Assembly: GCA_012517865.1 (NCBI GenBank)
Contig: JAAYUC010000022.1
Span: forward strand, 1 to 64,000
Reading direction: 5' to 3'
Source of the DNA: Chloroflexota bacterium
GTDB lineage: Bacteria; Chloroflexota; Anaerolineae; Anaerolineales; Anaerolineaceae
DNA: 64,000 nt
In this document: one piece after another, positions 55,869 through 63,918 of the stretch
Position numbering within the stretch: the first letter of the stretch is position 1
Layout: each line of letters starts with the position of its first letter
Translations under genes and position numbers: made by a program
The notes under the pieces: generated by a model
Databases searched by the model: none
Seen by the model: the letters and a program-made list of their open reading frames with translations, nothing else
What the model was told of the DNA's origin: nothing

Positions 55869-56615
55869 ATGCCGCATGTAATACCAGAGGATTTGAACAA
55901 AGCCGCCGTCCGCGGCGAGCCTTCGCGCGTTTGGCGGGCCGGCCAGGAACGGCGCCTGGGGATGCTGATTGAAGCAGCCGGCGAACTTTTGCGCGGCCGC
56001 GTCCTTGTGGACGGCTGCGGCGTGGGAACCTACCTGAAGCGCATCGCACCTCTCAGCGGGCAAGCGCTGGGCCTGGATATTGAATTCCCGCGCGCGCAGG
56101 ACAGCCGCGCTTTCACGCCCCTGGTGGTGTGCGGCGCCGGGGAATACCTGCCATTCGAATCAAACAGCATCGACCTTGTTTTCAGCCACGAAGTGCTGGA
56201 ACATGTCCAGGACGACCAGGCCGCGGTATCCGAGATGGTGCGCGTCCTGAAGCCGGGCGGGCGCATTGTGCTATTTTGCCCAAACCGCGGTTACCCCTTT
56301 GAAACGCACGGCATCTACTGGCGCGGGCGCTACCACTTCGGGAACATCCCCCTGGTGAACTATTTGCCGCGCCGCTGGCGGGATAAATTGGCGCCCCACG
56401 TGGAAATCTATACCCGCGGGGACCTTGCCGCGCTGTTCCAAGGTCAGCCGGTTAGGGTGCTGCAAAAACGCACAATTTTTGGCGCTTACGACAACATTAT
56501 TGAACGCAAGCCGCGCCTCGGGCGCGCGCTGCGCGCCCTGCTGCAGAGTCTGGAGAAAACTCCGCTTCAACGCCTGGGGCTTTCCCACTTTTGGGTAGTC
56601 GAAAAGACGGCATAA
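55869..56615 (+). CDS. Class I SAM-dependent methyltransferase
   Basis: A 248-residue methyltransferase of the Methyltransf_11 type. Motif I is VLVDGCGVGTYLKR (about 47-60), with DLVFSHEVLEHVQDD and MVRVLKPGGRIVLFCPNRG as motifs post I to III. The long tail (residues 160-248) is family-variable. The substrate is unknown. The ATG is probably leaderless (TACAAT 7 nt upstream). It is convergent with the GH13 gene; the stops are 4 nt apart. Confidence 0.85.
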   Translation: MPHVIPEDLNKAAVRGEPSRVWRAGQERRLGMLIEAAGELLRGRVLVDGCGVGTYLKRIAPLSGQALGLDIEFPRAQDSRAFTPLVVCGAGEYLPFESNSIDLVFSHEVLEHVQDDQAAVSEMVRVLKPGGRIVLFCPNRGYPFETHGIYWRGRYHFGNIPLVNYLPRRWRDKLAPHVEIYTRGDLAALFQGQPVRVLQKRTIFGAYDNIIERKPRLGRALRALLQSLEKTPLQRLGLSHFWVVEKTA

Positions 56616-56619
56616 CGGT

Positions 56620-57978
56620 TTAATCCGCACGCATGATTCTGGCGCTCTTGGGGTGCAGCAGCACCGTCAGGTTTCCGCGCGTGTCCGCAGCGAAGGCCTC
56701 CCCCGGCGTGAGCAGGTCGCTAAAGCTTCTGCCCGAGTACCCGGGCATCGCGACATTCACCGCCGCCGCCGCGTCGGCGTTATTAACGAGCACCAGAACA
56801 TCCTCGCCCTGCGCGTGTCTGGAAAACCCGAACTGGTCAGAAGCCACCAGCCTTTGGACGTAACTGCCTGTTCGGAGCGCCGCACTGTTCTTCCGAATTC
56901 CCACCAGCTTCTGAATCCACGCCGGCAGGTCGGGCTGCGGCGCGTGAGAACGCAAGCGGTCCAGGTCGAAAAACAGACGCAAATTCCAATCCTCGTGCGT
57001 CTTTACGCCTTCCAGGCCAAATTCACTGCCGTAATAGACTGAGGGAATGCCGGGCACGGCGAAAAGCACGGCATATAGAGGGTAAAGCGCGGCAGGCTCG
57101 CGCAGCTGGCTGGCAATTCGGGTAACATCATGGTTGTCGACAAAATTTGATAGGGACAGGCCGCGGTAGATGCCCTGCTCGCCAAACTGTCGGTTCAGGC
57201 TGTAGGCCAGCTCAAAGTAGTTATGCTCGTTGTGCGCTGAAAACAAACCTTTGTAAAGCTCATAGTTGGTGGTGGCATGCAGCGTCTGGTCGTTCGCCCA
57301 CTGACGGTAATCGCCGTGTATCACCTCCCCCATCAACCAAAGCTCCGGCTTCACCTGGTCGACAAAACCCCGCAGCGCGCGCATGAACGTGAAGCTGAGC
57401 GCGTCGGCCGCGTCCAGGCGGATGCCGTCAATTTCAAATTCCTCCACCCACATTCGCACGGCCCCAAAGAGGTGCTCGCGCACGGCCGGGTTTTCAAGGT
57501 TCAGCTTGGGGAGCGAAAAATGGCCGTTCCAGGCGTCGTAAGAAAAGGAATCGCCCAAGGGGCTGCGCTGGTCAAAGCGGACATTGCTGTACCAATCCCG
57601 GCAAGCGGAATCCGCGCCGTGCGTTTGCAGGTCGCGGAAAGCCCAGAACTGGCGGCCGGTATGGTTAAACACACCGTCCAACACCAGGCGCATTCCGCGC
57701 TGATGCAGGTCCCGGCTCAATGCTGCCAGGTCAGCCCGGGTTCCCAGGCGCCGGTCCAGCTCGTAGTAATTGGCTGTGTCGTAGCCGTGGCTGCCCGATT
57801 CGAATACAGGCCCCAAAAACAGGGTATCTGCGCCCAAAGACTGGACATGGTCCAGCCACCCGTGAATCTGGCGCAGGCGCGGCACAGGCGGGCTGAAAAA
57901 ATCGTTGGTTCTCTCCGCCCCGCATGCCCCCAGTGGGAAGATATGATATAGGAAACTGCTGCTGTTAATACTGGTCAT
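56620..57978 (-). CDS. GH13 alpha-glucosidase/amylase-family hydrolase
   Basis: A 452-residue GH13 enzyme with all four conserved regions: DGVFNH (101-106), GIRLDAAD (185-192, nucleophile Asp189), MGEVIH (acid/base Glu218) and FVDNHD (279-284, Asp284). It has no signal peptide, so it acts on cytoplasmic maltodextrins or sugar conjugates. The exact substrate cannot be read off. An AGGAG site precedes the ATG. A TetR operator (57993-58008) sits just upstream, and the divergent-looking TetR gene further upstream carries the same operator. Confidence 0.92.
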   Translation of the reverse strand: MTSINSSSFLYHIFPLGACGAERTNDFFSPPVPRLRQIHGWLDHVQSLGADTLFLGPVFESGSHGYDTANYYELDRRLGTRADLAALSRDLHQRGMRLVLDGVFNHTGRQFWAFRDLQTHGADSACRDWYSNVRFDQRSPLGDSFSYDAWNGHFSLPKLNLENPAVREHLFGAVRMWVEEFEIDGIRLDAADALSFTFMRALRGFVDQVKPELWLMGEVIHGDYRQWANDQTLHATTNYELYKGLFSAHNEHNYFELAYSLNRQFGEQGIYRGLSLSNFVDNHDVTRIASQLREPAALYPLYAVLFAVPGIPSVYYGSEFGLEGVKTHEDWNLRLFFDLDRLRSHAPQPDLPAWIQKLVGIRKNSAALRTGSYVQRLVASDQFGFSRHAQGEDVLVLVNNADAAAAVNVAMPGYSGRSFSDLLTPGEAFAADTRGNLTVLLHPKSARIMRAD

Positions 57979-57992
57979 GTAAACTCCTGTGT

Positions 57993-58008
57993 TATACCGT
58001 TCGGTATA
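57993..58008 (-). promoter_or_regulatory. TetR-type operator upstream of the GH13 gene
   Basis: TATACCGTTCGGTATA, a perfect 7+2+7 inverted repeat, 15 nt before the GH13 start. It covers a -10-like TATAAC and precedes the ribosome site ACAGGAGTTTAC. It matches the operator at 58621-58636 in all but the two central bases. Confidence 0.8.
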
Positions 58009-58044
58009 GTGAATATGGTAAAAAAATATACACTCCGGGGGCTC

Positions 58045-58611
58045 TCACGAGAAAATGCCGTGCATGAATTGATGGCGGGCCTGATAGATTAGTTCGTCGT
58101 CCAGTTCGCGCTCATGCGCCAGCGCGTCACTCACGTAAGCGTTAATCATGCCCAACAGGGTGGTTGTGTAGCCCCATGACCTGCCGCGCATGTTGCCGTG
58201 GTCCTCTTCCGCCTGCCTGAACATGGCCTGAATCATTTCACGCTGGCGCTTGACCCAGGGAGACACCAGTTCATAGCTCTCACTCTTAAGCGGCGCGGAT
58301 TGCATGGAGAATTGCAGCCGGTAGAAAACCGGGTTTTCCTGCGCGAATTTGAAATACGCGCGCATAATCTTTTCCAGGTTCAAGGTAATATCGTGCTGAT
58401 AGGTACTGGCCTCTTTAAGGCGCTGGAGAAAAGGCTCAAAGTTCTCGGAAAGGATGGCTTCCATCAAGCCGCGCTTGCTTTTAAAGTAATGGTACATGGT
58501 GGGCTTGGTCACCCCGGCGGCATCGCAAATTTCCAACGTGCCGGTGGCTTCGTAGCCAAAAGCGGCAAAGAACGCCAGGGCTGTCTCCAAAATGGTGGTG
58601 CGGTTGTTCAT
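58045..58611 (-). CDS. TetR-family transcriptional regulator
   Basis: A 188-residue TetR regulator. The helix-turn-helix is in GTLEICDAAGVTKPTMYHYFKSKRGLMEAI (residues about 24-53), and the C-terminal helical ligand domain is typical in length. The ATG at 58611 is 7 nt behind TATACT (58624-58619), so the message is probably leaderless; a longer frame from 58665 is not needed. It probably represses itself and the downstream GH13 gene through the two identical operators. Confidence 0.9.
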   Translation of the reverse strand: MNNRTTILETALAFFAAFGYEATGTLEICDAAGVTKPTMYHYFKSKRGLMEAILSENFEPFLQRLKEASTYQHDITLNLEKIMRAYFKFAQENPVFYRLQFSMQSAPLKSESYELVSPWVKRQREMIQAMFRQAEEDHGNMRGRSWGYTTTLLGMINAYVSDALAHERELDDELIYQARHQFMHGIFS

Positions 58612-58618
58612 CAGCCTG

Positions 58619-58647
58619 AGTATACCGCTCGGTATATTCCCTGTCAA
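58619..58647 (-). promoter_or_regulatory. tetR promoter
   Basis: TTGACA (58647-58642), 17-nt spacer, TATACT (58624-58619) on the minus strand; the predicted start lies at or next to the ATG at 58611. Confidence 0.8.
58621..58636 (-). promoter_or_regulatory. TetR-type operator overlapping the tetR promoter
   Basis: TATACCGCTCGGTATA (7+2+7) lies between -35 and -10 of the tetR promoter and overlaps the -10. This is the usual geometry for autorepression. Confidence 0.85.
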
Positions 58648-58709
58648 GTGCGTTTTCGCTGGCATGATAAGATTATGGGCAGGTACCAGAAACAGAGGGC
58701 AGGCAGGTT

Positions 58710-59234
58710 ATGCGCACAAAAAATGTGGTGGTTGTTCCCTGGCAGCCGGAATGGCTGGCTCGCTTTGAAGAAATTCGCGCTTCGCTTCTCCCCGCCCTGG
58801 ATGGACTTATCAGCGGCATTGAACACGTCGGCAGCACTGCGGTGCCAGGCCTGGCGGCCAAACCCATCATTGATATTGATATCATCATCCCGGATGCGTC
58901 GATGTTCCCACAAGTCAGGGACGCGCTTGCCAGCCTGGGCTACCGCCACGAAGGGGACCTGGGCATTCCAGGCCGCGAAGCCTTTAAGTTTGACAGCAAG
59001 CCGGACCTGATGGCGCATCACCTATATGTCTGCGCGCGGGATTCAGCGGAACTTCGGCGGCACCTTGCTCTGCGGAACTATTTGCGCGCGAACCCGCGAG
59101 ACCGCGACCGTTACGCGCAGGTAAAACAAACGGCCGCCGCGCGGCACCCAACGGATATTGACGCGTATCTCGCAGAGAAAACGGAAATTATCCGGGAGAT
59201 TTACGCCAAATGCGGGTTGGGGCCGGAGGCGTGA
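58710..59234 (+). CDS. GrpB-family protein (UPF0157)
   Basis: A 174-residue member of the GrpB/UPF0157 nucleotidyltransferase-like family. VVPWQPEWLARFEEI and GIEHVGSTAVPGLAAKPIIDIDIII (about 37-61), with paired Asp in DID, match the minimal nucleotidyltransferase fold. The biological role is unknown. It is divergent from tetR and followed 15 nt later by a kinase gene on the same strand. Confidence 0.9.
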   Translation: MRTKNVVVVPWQPEWLARFEEIRASLLPALDGLISGIEHVGSTAVPGLAAKPIIDIDIIIPDASMFPQVRDALASLGYRHEGDLGIPGREAFKFDSKPDLMAHHLYVCARDSAELRRHLALRNYLRANPRDRDRYAQVKQTAAARHPTDIDAYLAEKTEIIREIYAKCGLGPEA

Positions 59235-59249
59235 GATATTGAGGAAAAT

Positions 59250-60221
59250 GTGGAAACTCTGGCGTTGACCGCGCTGCTGGACAGGCATTACGGCATCCAA
59301 TCACCCGTTTTTTTGCCCGTCCGCGGGGGAACAACCGCCCTGGATTTCAAAGTCGCATCGCCGCAGGGGACTTACTTTCTCAAGGTTTTTCAGAAGGAGC
59401 TTGCGAACACCGCCTTCTGGACAGACAGGATTCACAGGTATATCCCCTTGCTGTCTTGGCTGCGGCAGGACGGCGCCCTGTGCCCGCACCTGCCCGAACC
59501 CGTCCCCACAAAAGACGGCGGCGTGTGCTGCCAGGATGACGCGCGTGTCCTGCTGCTCTACACTTTCCTCCCTGGAAGCGTTCTGCCGGGGAACACGCTC
59601 AAGCCCGCTCAGGTGGAAGCTCTCGCCCGGGTGACTGCTGCGCTGCACAACCTGCCCACCAACAGCCCGCCCTGCCCGCCAACAGAAAAGGAAGACTGCG
59701 GGGCGCCCTTTCTGCCCGAACTGGAAGGCCTGCTGGCGGACAGGTGGCATTATCGCCTGAGCGCGGAAGCGCGGTTTCTGGCAGAGCCCTTCACAGGGCT
59801 CATCCAGCAGAAGATAATTGAACTTACCCATCTGCAAGCTGCCGCGCGCGCGGGCAGTTGGCCTTTGGTGCTTTGCCACACAGATTTGCACCAGTGGAAT
59901 ATGATGGACTGCGCCGGGCGTCTGGTGATTCTGGACTGGGAAGGCGCGAAACGCGCGCCGGCTGAGAGCGACCTGATGTTCTTTGTTTCTCAACCTTTCG
60001 CGGATGCGTTTCTTCGCATCTATCGGCAAGCCCGGCCGGGTTTTACCCCCGACCCGGACGCGCTGCGTTTTTTCATTCTGCGTCGAAAGCTGGAAGATAT
60101 CTGGTTATTCACGCGCGCGCTCAGCCTGGACAGGATGACGGGCGCTGAGCTGGAACAAAATATCCGCTGGCTGCGGGCATGCTTCGCGGAGCTTGGAAAG
60201 GAGTCTTTTAGTGTTGAATAA
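59250..60221 (+). CDS. Aminoglycoside phosphotransferase-family kinase
   Basis: A 323-residue APH/choline-kinase-like phosphotransferase. GGTTALDFKV is the glycine loop region, FLKVF holds the ATP Lys, LCHTDLHQWNMM is the catalytic loop and VILDWEG the metal-binding Asp. Members phosphorylate antibiotics, sugars or small metabolites; resistance is not implied. The start is a GTG at 59250. Its 3' end overlaps the next gene by 11 nt. Confidence 0.85.
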   Translation: METLALTALLDRHYGIQSPVFLPVRGGTTALDFKVASPQGTYFLKVFQKELANTAFWTDRIHRYIPLLSWLRQDGALCPHLPEPVPTKDGGVCCQDDARVLLLYTFLPGSVLPGNTLKPAQVEALARVTAALHNLPTNSPPCPPTEKEDCGAPFLPELEGLLADRWHYRLSAEARFLAEPFTGLIQQKIIELTHLQAAARAGSWPLVLCHTDLHQWNMMDCAGRLVILDWEGAKRAPAESDLMFFVSQPFADAFLRIYRQARPGFTPDPDALRFFILRRKLEDIWLFTRALSLDRMTGAELEQNIRWLRACFAELGKESFSVE

Positions 60222-60969
60222 CATCGGCAAGTTCACAGGGAAAAACAAGGTTTACCAGAAGTACCGCCCGGATTACGCCCCCAACGCGCTGCGTTATCTC
60301 CAGGAAAAGCTTGGAATCGGCCCGGGCGCGGCCGTTGCCGATATAGGCTCGGGAACCGGCATCTTCACGCGCCAGCTGCTGTTGCTCGGGGCGGAAGTCT
60401 TCGCGGTGGAACCCAACCCAGACATGCGCGCCGAGGCCGAAAGTCTGCTGGCTGCTTTTCCGGGGTTTCATTCCATCGCCGGCCGCGACAGCAATACCAC
60501 GCTGCCAGACCAGAGCGTGAACCTTGTCACGGCCGCGCAGGCTTTCCATTGGTTCGACCCAAAAGCGTTCCGCCTGGAATGCCGCCGCATCCTCAAGCCG
60601 GGCGGAAAGGTGCTGCTGGTCTGGAATCAGCGCGACCCAACCAGCCCGGTCAATCAGGACAGCAGAGCAGTGTTCGCGGAGTATTGTCCGGACTTTATCG
60701 GTTTTAGCGGCGGAATCAGCCAGCGCGACAAACGGATAGATGAGTTTTTTCCTCATGGCTACGAATTGCTGAGCTTTGAACATCCAATCTACTACACGCG
60801 CGAAGGCTACATTGGGCGCTGCCTCTCCGCTTCGTACGCCATCCTGCCAGATAATCCGCGCTATGAGCAGTTCGTGGCAGCGCTTGGCCGCGTCTTTGAC
60901 GCGCACGAACAAAATGGCAGGTTGCTCTTATCCAACACAACAGTATTCAATCTGGGAAGCCTGGAGTAA
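60211..60969 (+). CDS. Class I SAM-dependent methyltransferase
   Basis: A 252-residue methyltransferase. Motif I VADIGSGTGIFTRQLL is at about 41-56, then VEPNPDMRAEAE and AQAFHWFDPKAFRLECRRILKPGGKVLLVWN. It resembles SAM-binding small-molecule methyltransferases of the Methyltransf_11/25 kind. I start it at the GTG at 60211, 7 nt after AAAGGAG; the frame is open from 60193. It follows the APH-like kinase with overlap. Confidence 0.85.
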   Translation: MLNNIGKFTGKNKVYQKYRPDYAPNALRYLQEKLGIGPGAAVADIGSGTGIFTRQLLLLGAEVFAVEPNPDMRAEAESLLAAFPGFHSIAGRDSNTTLPDQSVNLVTAAQAFHWFDPKAFRLECRRILKPGGKVLLVWNQRDPTSPVNQDSRAVFAEYCPDFIGFSGGISQRDKRIDEFFPHGYELLSFEHPIYYTREGYIGRCLSASYAILPDNPRYEQFVAALGRVFDAHEQNGRLLLSNTTVFNLGSLE

Positions 60970-60996
60970 TGCGGCTTTCACGCCAAAGGAGTTTTT

Positions 60997-61572
60997 ATGG
61001 AACTTGAATTCAGGCCCCTCAACGCCAGCACAGCGCAAGATTTTGTGTCGTTTTTCGACCACCTGGATTACAGCTATAAGCCCGATTGGCAGGGCTGTTA
61101 CTGCGTGTACTATCACACCACCTGCGAAGATGACGCCTGGATGGCACGCACATCCGCCCAAAACCGCGCGTCCGCGCTGGACCTGATTGCCCGCGGAGAG
61201 ATGCGCGGCTTTCTGGCATACGCCGACAACCAGTGCGTGGGCTGGTGCAACGCCAACGCTCTACATGGGCTGCAAAGGTACGCGCGCAGCCCGGAGCTGG
61301 CGGAGTTTGATGCCAAAACCGGCGTGATCATCTGTTTTGTAATTCATCCCGATTTCCGCGGCAAGGGTGTAGCGCGTCAGCTTATCCGCGCGGCGGTGGA
61401 CGGCTTCCGTCGCGAGGGTTTTGCGCGCATCCTGGCGCTTCCGTTTGAATGGAAAGATCATCCCGAACTGCAGTATCACGGCACCCGCGCCATGTTCGCG
61501 GAAGCCGGCTTTCGGGTGTTGAAAACAGACCAGCGCGGCGCCTGGATGGTATTGGATTTATTAACTCAATAA
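60997..61572 (+). CDS. GNAT-family acetyltransferase
   Basis: A 191-residue acetyltransferase. IICFVIHPDFRGKGVARQLIRAAVDGFRREG (about 108-138) holds strand beta-4 and the RGKGVA acetyl-CoA pyrophosphate loop. The substrate is unknown. GGAG precedes the ATG. It is the last of four co-directional small genes from 58710. Confidence 0.88.
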   Translation: MELEFRPLNASTAQDFVSFFDHLDYSYKPDWQGCYCVYYHTTCEDDAWMARTSAQNRASALDLIARGEMRGFLAYADNQCVGWCNANALHGLQRYARSPELAEFDAKTGVIICFVIHPDFRGKGVARQLIRAAVDGFRREGFARILALPFEWKDHPELQYHGTRAMFAEAGFRVLKTDQRGAWMVLDLLTQ

Positions 61573-61623
61573 AAGAAAAGCGCGGGAAAAGCGGAATCCT
61601 GCCGTGCTGGTTTTCGCGCCGCT

Positions 61624-62076
61624 TTAGCGCGCGGCCTGCCGGGAGCTCTCATACAGAGTGATGAATTTCTCCGGGGGAACGGACGCGATCAGTTCGCCAA
61701 TTTTTTCCTGCGGCAAATCCTGCGCCCGGCGGAAGCGCAGGCAGGACTTGCCTATATCCGCTTTCAGCCCGCTGCGCGCGTAAGCATCCAGCAGGTCCTG
61801 CAGGGCGGCCGGGTCAGCGTACACCCCCATCAGGTAGAGCGAATTCTTGTGCTTCTGGGCTGCCAGCCCGATGTAGTTTAACGGCTGCCCGTTGTAAGTG
61901 TTGGGATACAAAGCCAGCGGGATTTCGTAGCTGAGCATGCCCCAGCGCATCGCTTCCACATAGCCAGCCGGCAAATGGGAAAGGATGAGCTCGCGCACGG
62001 CGGCAATCTCCTGCTGGCGGTCCGCGGGTAGTTCAGCCAGATAGGCTTGCGGGTCTTGGGCAGCACTGCTGACCAT
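61624..62076 (-). CDS. DUF1801 protein
   Basis: A 150-residue protein matching the DUF1801/YdhG-like fold: YLAELPADRQQEIAAVRELILSHLPAGYVEAMRWGMLSYEIP, then YIGLAAQKHKNSLYLMGVY and KSCLRFRRAQDLP. The function is unknown. It lies 3 nt after the small hypothetical gene upstream. Confidence 0.85.
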   Translation of the reverse strand: MVSSAAQDPQAYLAELPADRQQEIAAVRELILSHLPAGYVEAMRWGMLSYEIPLALYPNTYNGQPLNYIGLAAQKHKNSLYLMGVYADPAALQDLLDAYARSGLKADIGKSCLRFRRAQDLPQEKIGELIASVPPEKFITLYESSRQAAR

Positions 62077-62079
62077 CTC

Positions 62080-62361
62080 TCAGTTTTCCCCGCGCTGTTT
62101 TGCGGCCTGGATAATTTCCTTTTCCACGGCTGGCAGCGAATCGATAAGCGCCCGGGCTTCCGCTTTCACCTCGGGCAGCGTGCTGGGGGAGTACTGAATG
62201 AGCTTCACCAGTTCAAACGCCTTTTTAAGCGCGTCCTTTACCTGCGCGGTATAACTGAAAAATTCCCATCCGGCCGAGTCCGGCGCGGGGATTTCGCGAG
62301 CCTGCTGAATGAACTGGCGGGCCTTGGCAATGCGCTGGGTGGGGGTAAGCAGCCTGGACAT
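62080..62361 (-). CDS. Hypothetical helical protein
   Basis: A 93-residue protein with helical character and no family I recognise (SRLLTPTQRIAKARQFIQ at the N terminus). The ATG at 62361 is 7 nt behind a perfect TATAAT (62374-62369) with no ribosome site, so it is probably leaderless; the 62397 start is less likely. It shares a transcript with the DUF1801 gene. Confidence 0.6.
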   Translation of the reverse strand: MSRLLTPTQRIAKARQFIQQAREIPAPDSAGWEFFSYTAQVKDALKKAFELVKLIQYSPSTLPEVKAEARALIDSLPAVEKEIIQAAKQRGEN

Positions 62362-62368
62362 ATGAGGA

Positions 62369-62374
62369 ATTATA
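62369..62374 (-). promoter_or_regulatory. -10 box for leaderless small gene
   Basis: TATAAT on the minus strand followed by 7 nt (TCCTCAT) and the ATG at 62361. Confidence 0.55.
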
Positions 62375-62574
62375 GTCTGAAAAAGCGGCTTTTTCAAAAC
62401 AAAACTGCGCTCGGTTCCCTTCCGAAGAGTAAAAGCGGCCTTCAGCCAGGCATGATTTCGCCTTTTTTCCTTGTATCTATACTATAATTATGCAAGGTCT
62501 TGTGAGTCGTAATCCCTTCTTGCGGGTTGAGTGTAGTAAGTTCTTCATTAATTTATATTATTCAGGAGGAAAAC

Positions 62575-63180
62575 ATGAAAAAGGTACTGATCTTCAGTTT
62601 GACCATCATTTTACTGAGCCTGGCAGCCTGCGGTGGGGGCGGCGCGACTGGCGGCGTGACCTCTTTTGAATCCACGCTGACCGCGCTGGAAAGTGAGAAG
62701 GCAGGCCAGATTACCGCGCTTCAGACTGAAATTACAAGGCTGCAAACCGAGCTGAGCAGCGTTCAGAATCAGCTGGTATCTCTTAAGGATGAACGCGACG
62801 CGGCCGTGGAAAAAGCTGACAAACTGTATTCTATGTTTGTCGTTGAAAACGGCGATGATGAGGGAGACTTCATTTTCTGTGAGGAAGCCTTTGAGACTTC
62901 CTTCGGGTATGCCGATAAAGTCTCCATGCGAATGGAATTGATAAAATACCTGGCAAAAATCCGCGGCTACAATCCGGATGCAATGTCTTCAGAGCACCAA
63001 ACCATCTGGAGCAACGCGGATGACATCATTGTCAGAGTGAACGGCGGAGGCTACATGTTCCCGTTCCTCGTGCGCTTTGGCCAGGGCGGTCTGGGCAATT
63101 TGGATGCCGTCTACGACCTCACGCGCGGATGTTACGTGGATTTCCCGTACCTGGAGAAGCAGTTCCTCTCTGTCAGATAA
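62575..63180 (+). CDS. Lipoprotein with coiled coil
   Basis: A 201-residue predicted lipoprotein (LSLAAC, Cys19) with a coiled coil (about 32-80, TALESEKAGQITALQTEITRLQ) and a globular C-terminal domain (FIFCEEAFETSFGYADKVSMRMELIKYLAKIRG). I do not recognise the domain. The start is clear: CAGGAGGAAAAC before ATG 62575; an in-frame ATG at 62527 is not needed. Confidence 0.75.
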   Translation: MKKVLIFSLTIILLSLAACGGGGATGGVTSFESTLTALESEKAGQITALQTEITRLQTELSSVQNQLVSLKDERDAAVEKADKLYSMFVVENGDDEGDFIFCEEAFETSFGYADKVSMRMELIKYLAKIRGYNPDAMSSEHQTIWSNADDIIVRVNGGGYMFPFLVRFGQGGLGNLDAVYDLTRGCYVDFPYLEKQFLSVR

Positions 63181-63352
63181 CGCCGCCCGTGCAAAGAAAA
63201 CCCGCCCGGTAGTTCGCGCTGCCATCGCCTCAGAACGCTGCGCCGACTGCCTGCGGGTTTTCTTTTTTTCTATCGTGTTCGTTTTTATCTCCGAAAAGGC
63301 TGCTCTCCCCAAACATTTCCCTGGTCATATGGGGGTTATCGGCAGGATTCTC

Positions 63353-63380
63353 TTGACACCCGCTTTTTTCCGCCTATAAT
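63353..63380 (+). promoter_or_regulatory. Consensus promoter of the trp T-box leader
   Basis: TTGACA (63353-63358), 16-nt spacer, TATAAT (63375-63380). Both hexamers are perfect. Confidence 0.9.
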
Positions 63381-63386
63381 TGTGCC

Positions 63387-63712
63387 TAATTGACCTTTAA
63401 AAGACTATGACGAGGACTAGTAGCCGCAGAACCGGTGGCACAGAGAGCAGGACAAGCTGAGAACCTGCCCACACGACCGCGACGAATGGACCTCCGAGTC
63501 GCCGGGCGAACGCGCGAGCCAGTAGCCCAGGCCGGAGCTGCCGCCGTTATCCAGGCAAGGATATCGCGATTTTCGCCGTATCCGAAAAGAGTGAGGCTGG
63601 CATTCCGTTGTGTTCATCACCGGAAATTTTTCTTAAATGGACAGCCTAAGCTGGGTGGCACCGCGGATTTTTCACACATCCGTCCCTGAGTGGGATGGGT
63701 GTGTTTTTTTTA
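63387..63712 (+). promoter_or_regulatory. T-box riboswitch, tryptophan-specific
   Basis: The leader has a stem I with GAGGACTAGTAG and AGAGAGC motifs, a specifier segment GAATGGACC with TGG (Trp) at 63487-63489, and the T-box AAGCTGGGTGGCACCGCG (63648-63665). The bulge UGGC pairs with a discriminator G, which fits tRNA-Trp. A terminator follows (63674-63712). Uncharged tRNA-Trp should stabilise the antiterminator and turn on the downstream gene, trpB. Confidence 0.92.
63674..63712 (+). terminator. T-box terminator hairpin
   Basis: ACACATCCGTCCC / GGGATGGGTGTGT (with two G-U pairs, loop TGAGT) followed by eight T. It is the attenuator of the T-box. Confidence 0.9.
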
Positions 63713-63728
63713 TTGAAAAGGAGCGCGC

Positions 63729-63884
63729 GTGAACCAACAAGATAACCAATGTACCAAAAAAGCCGCTGTTTTCTTCACTGCCATACGCTGCTGCCCCTGC
63801 CGGAGCGCGGGTACCTGCTACACCGTCGGGAACCCCGCCGCGCGGACTTTTTGGCTTTCCACCGCACGCGCGATTGCGCGCTGA
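63729..63884 (+). CDS. Possible small ORF between T-box and trpB
   Basis: A 51-codon frame from GTG with AAAAGGAG 5 nt upstream. It has five Cys (NQCTKK, RCCPCRSAGTCY) and one Trp. No homologue is recognised; it may be a real small protein, a leader peptide or an accident of GC-rich sequence. The antisense frame is a shadow. Confidence 0.35.
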   Translation: MNQQDNQCTKKAAVFFTAIRCCPCRSAGTCYTVGNPAARTFWLSTARAIAR

Positions 63885-63918
63885 ATTTACATCATTCAAA
63901 AATGAAGGAGAAATGATT

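Noticed and set aside
59250..60221. Antibiotic resistance gene
   Set aside because: The APH fold is common in metabolic kinases, and nothing in the context points to resistance.
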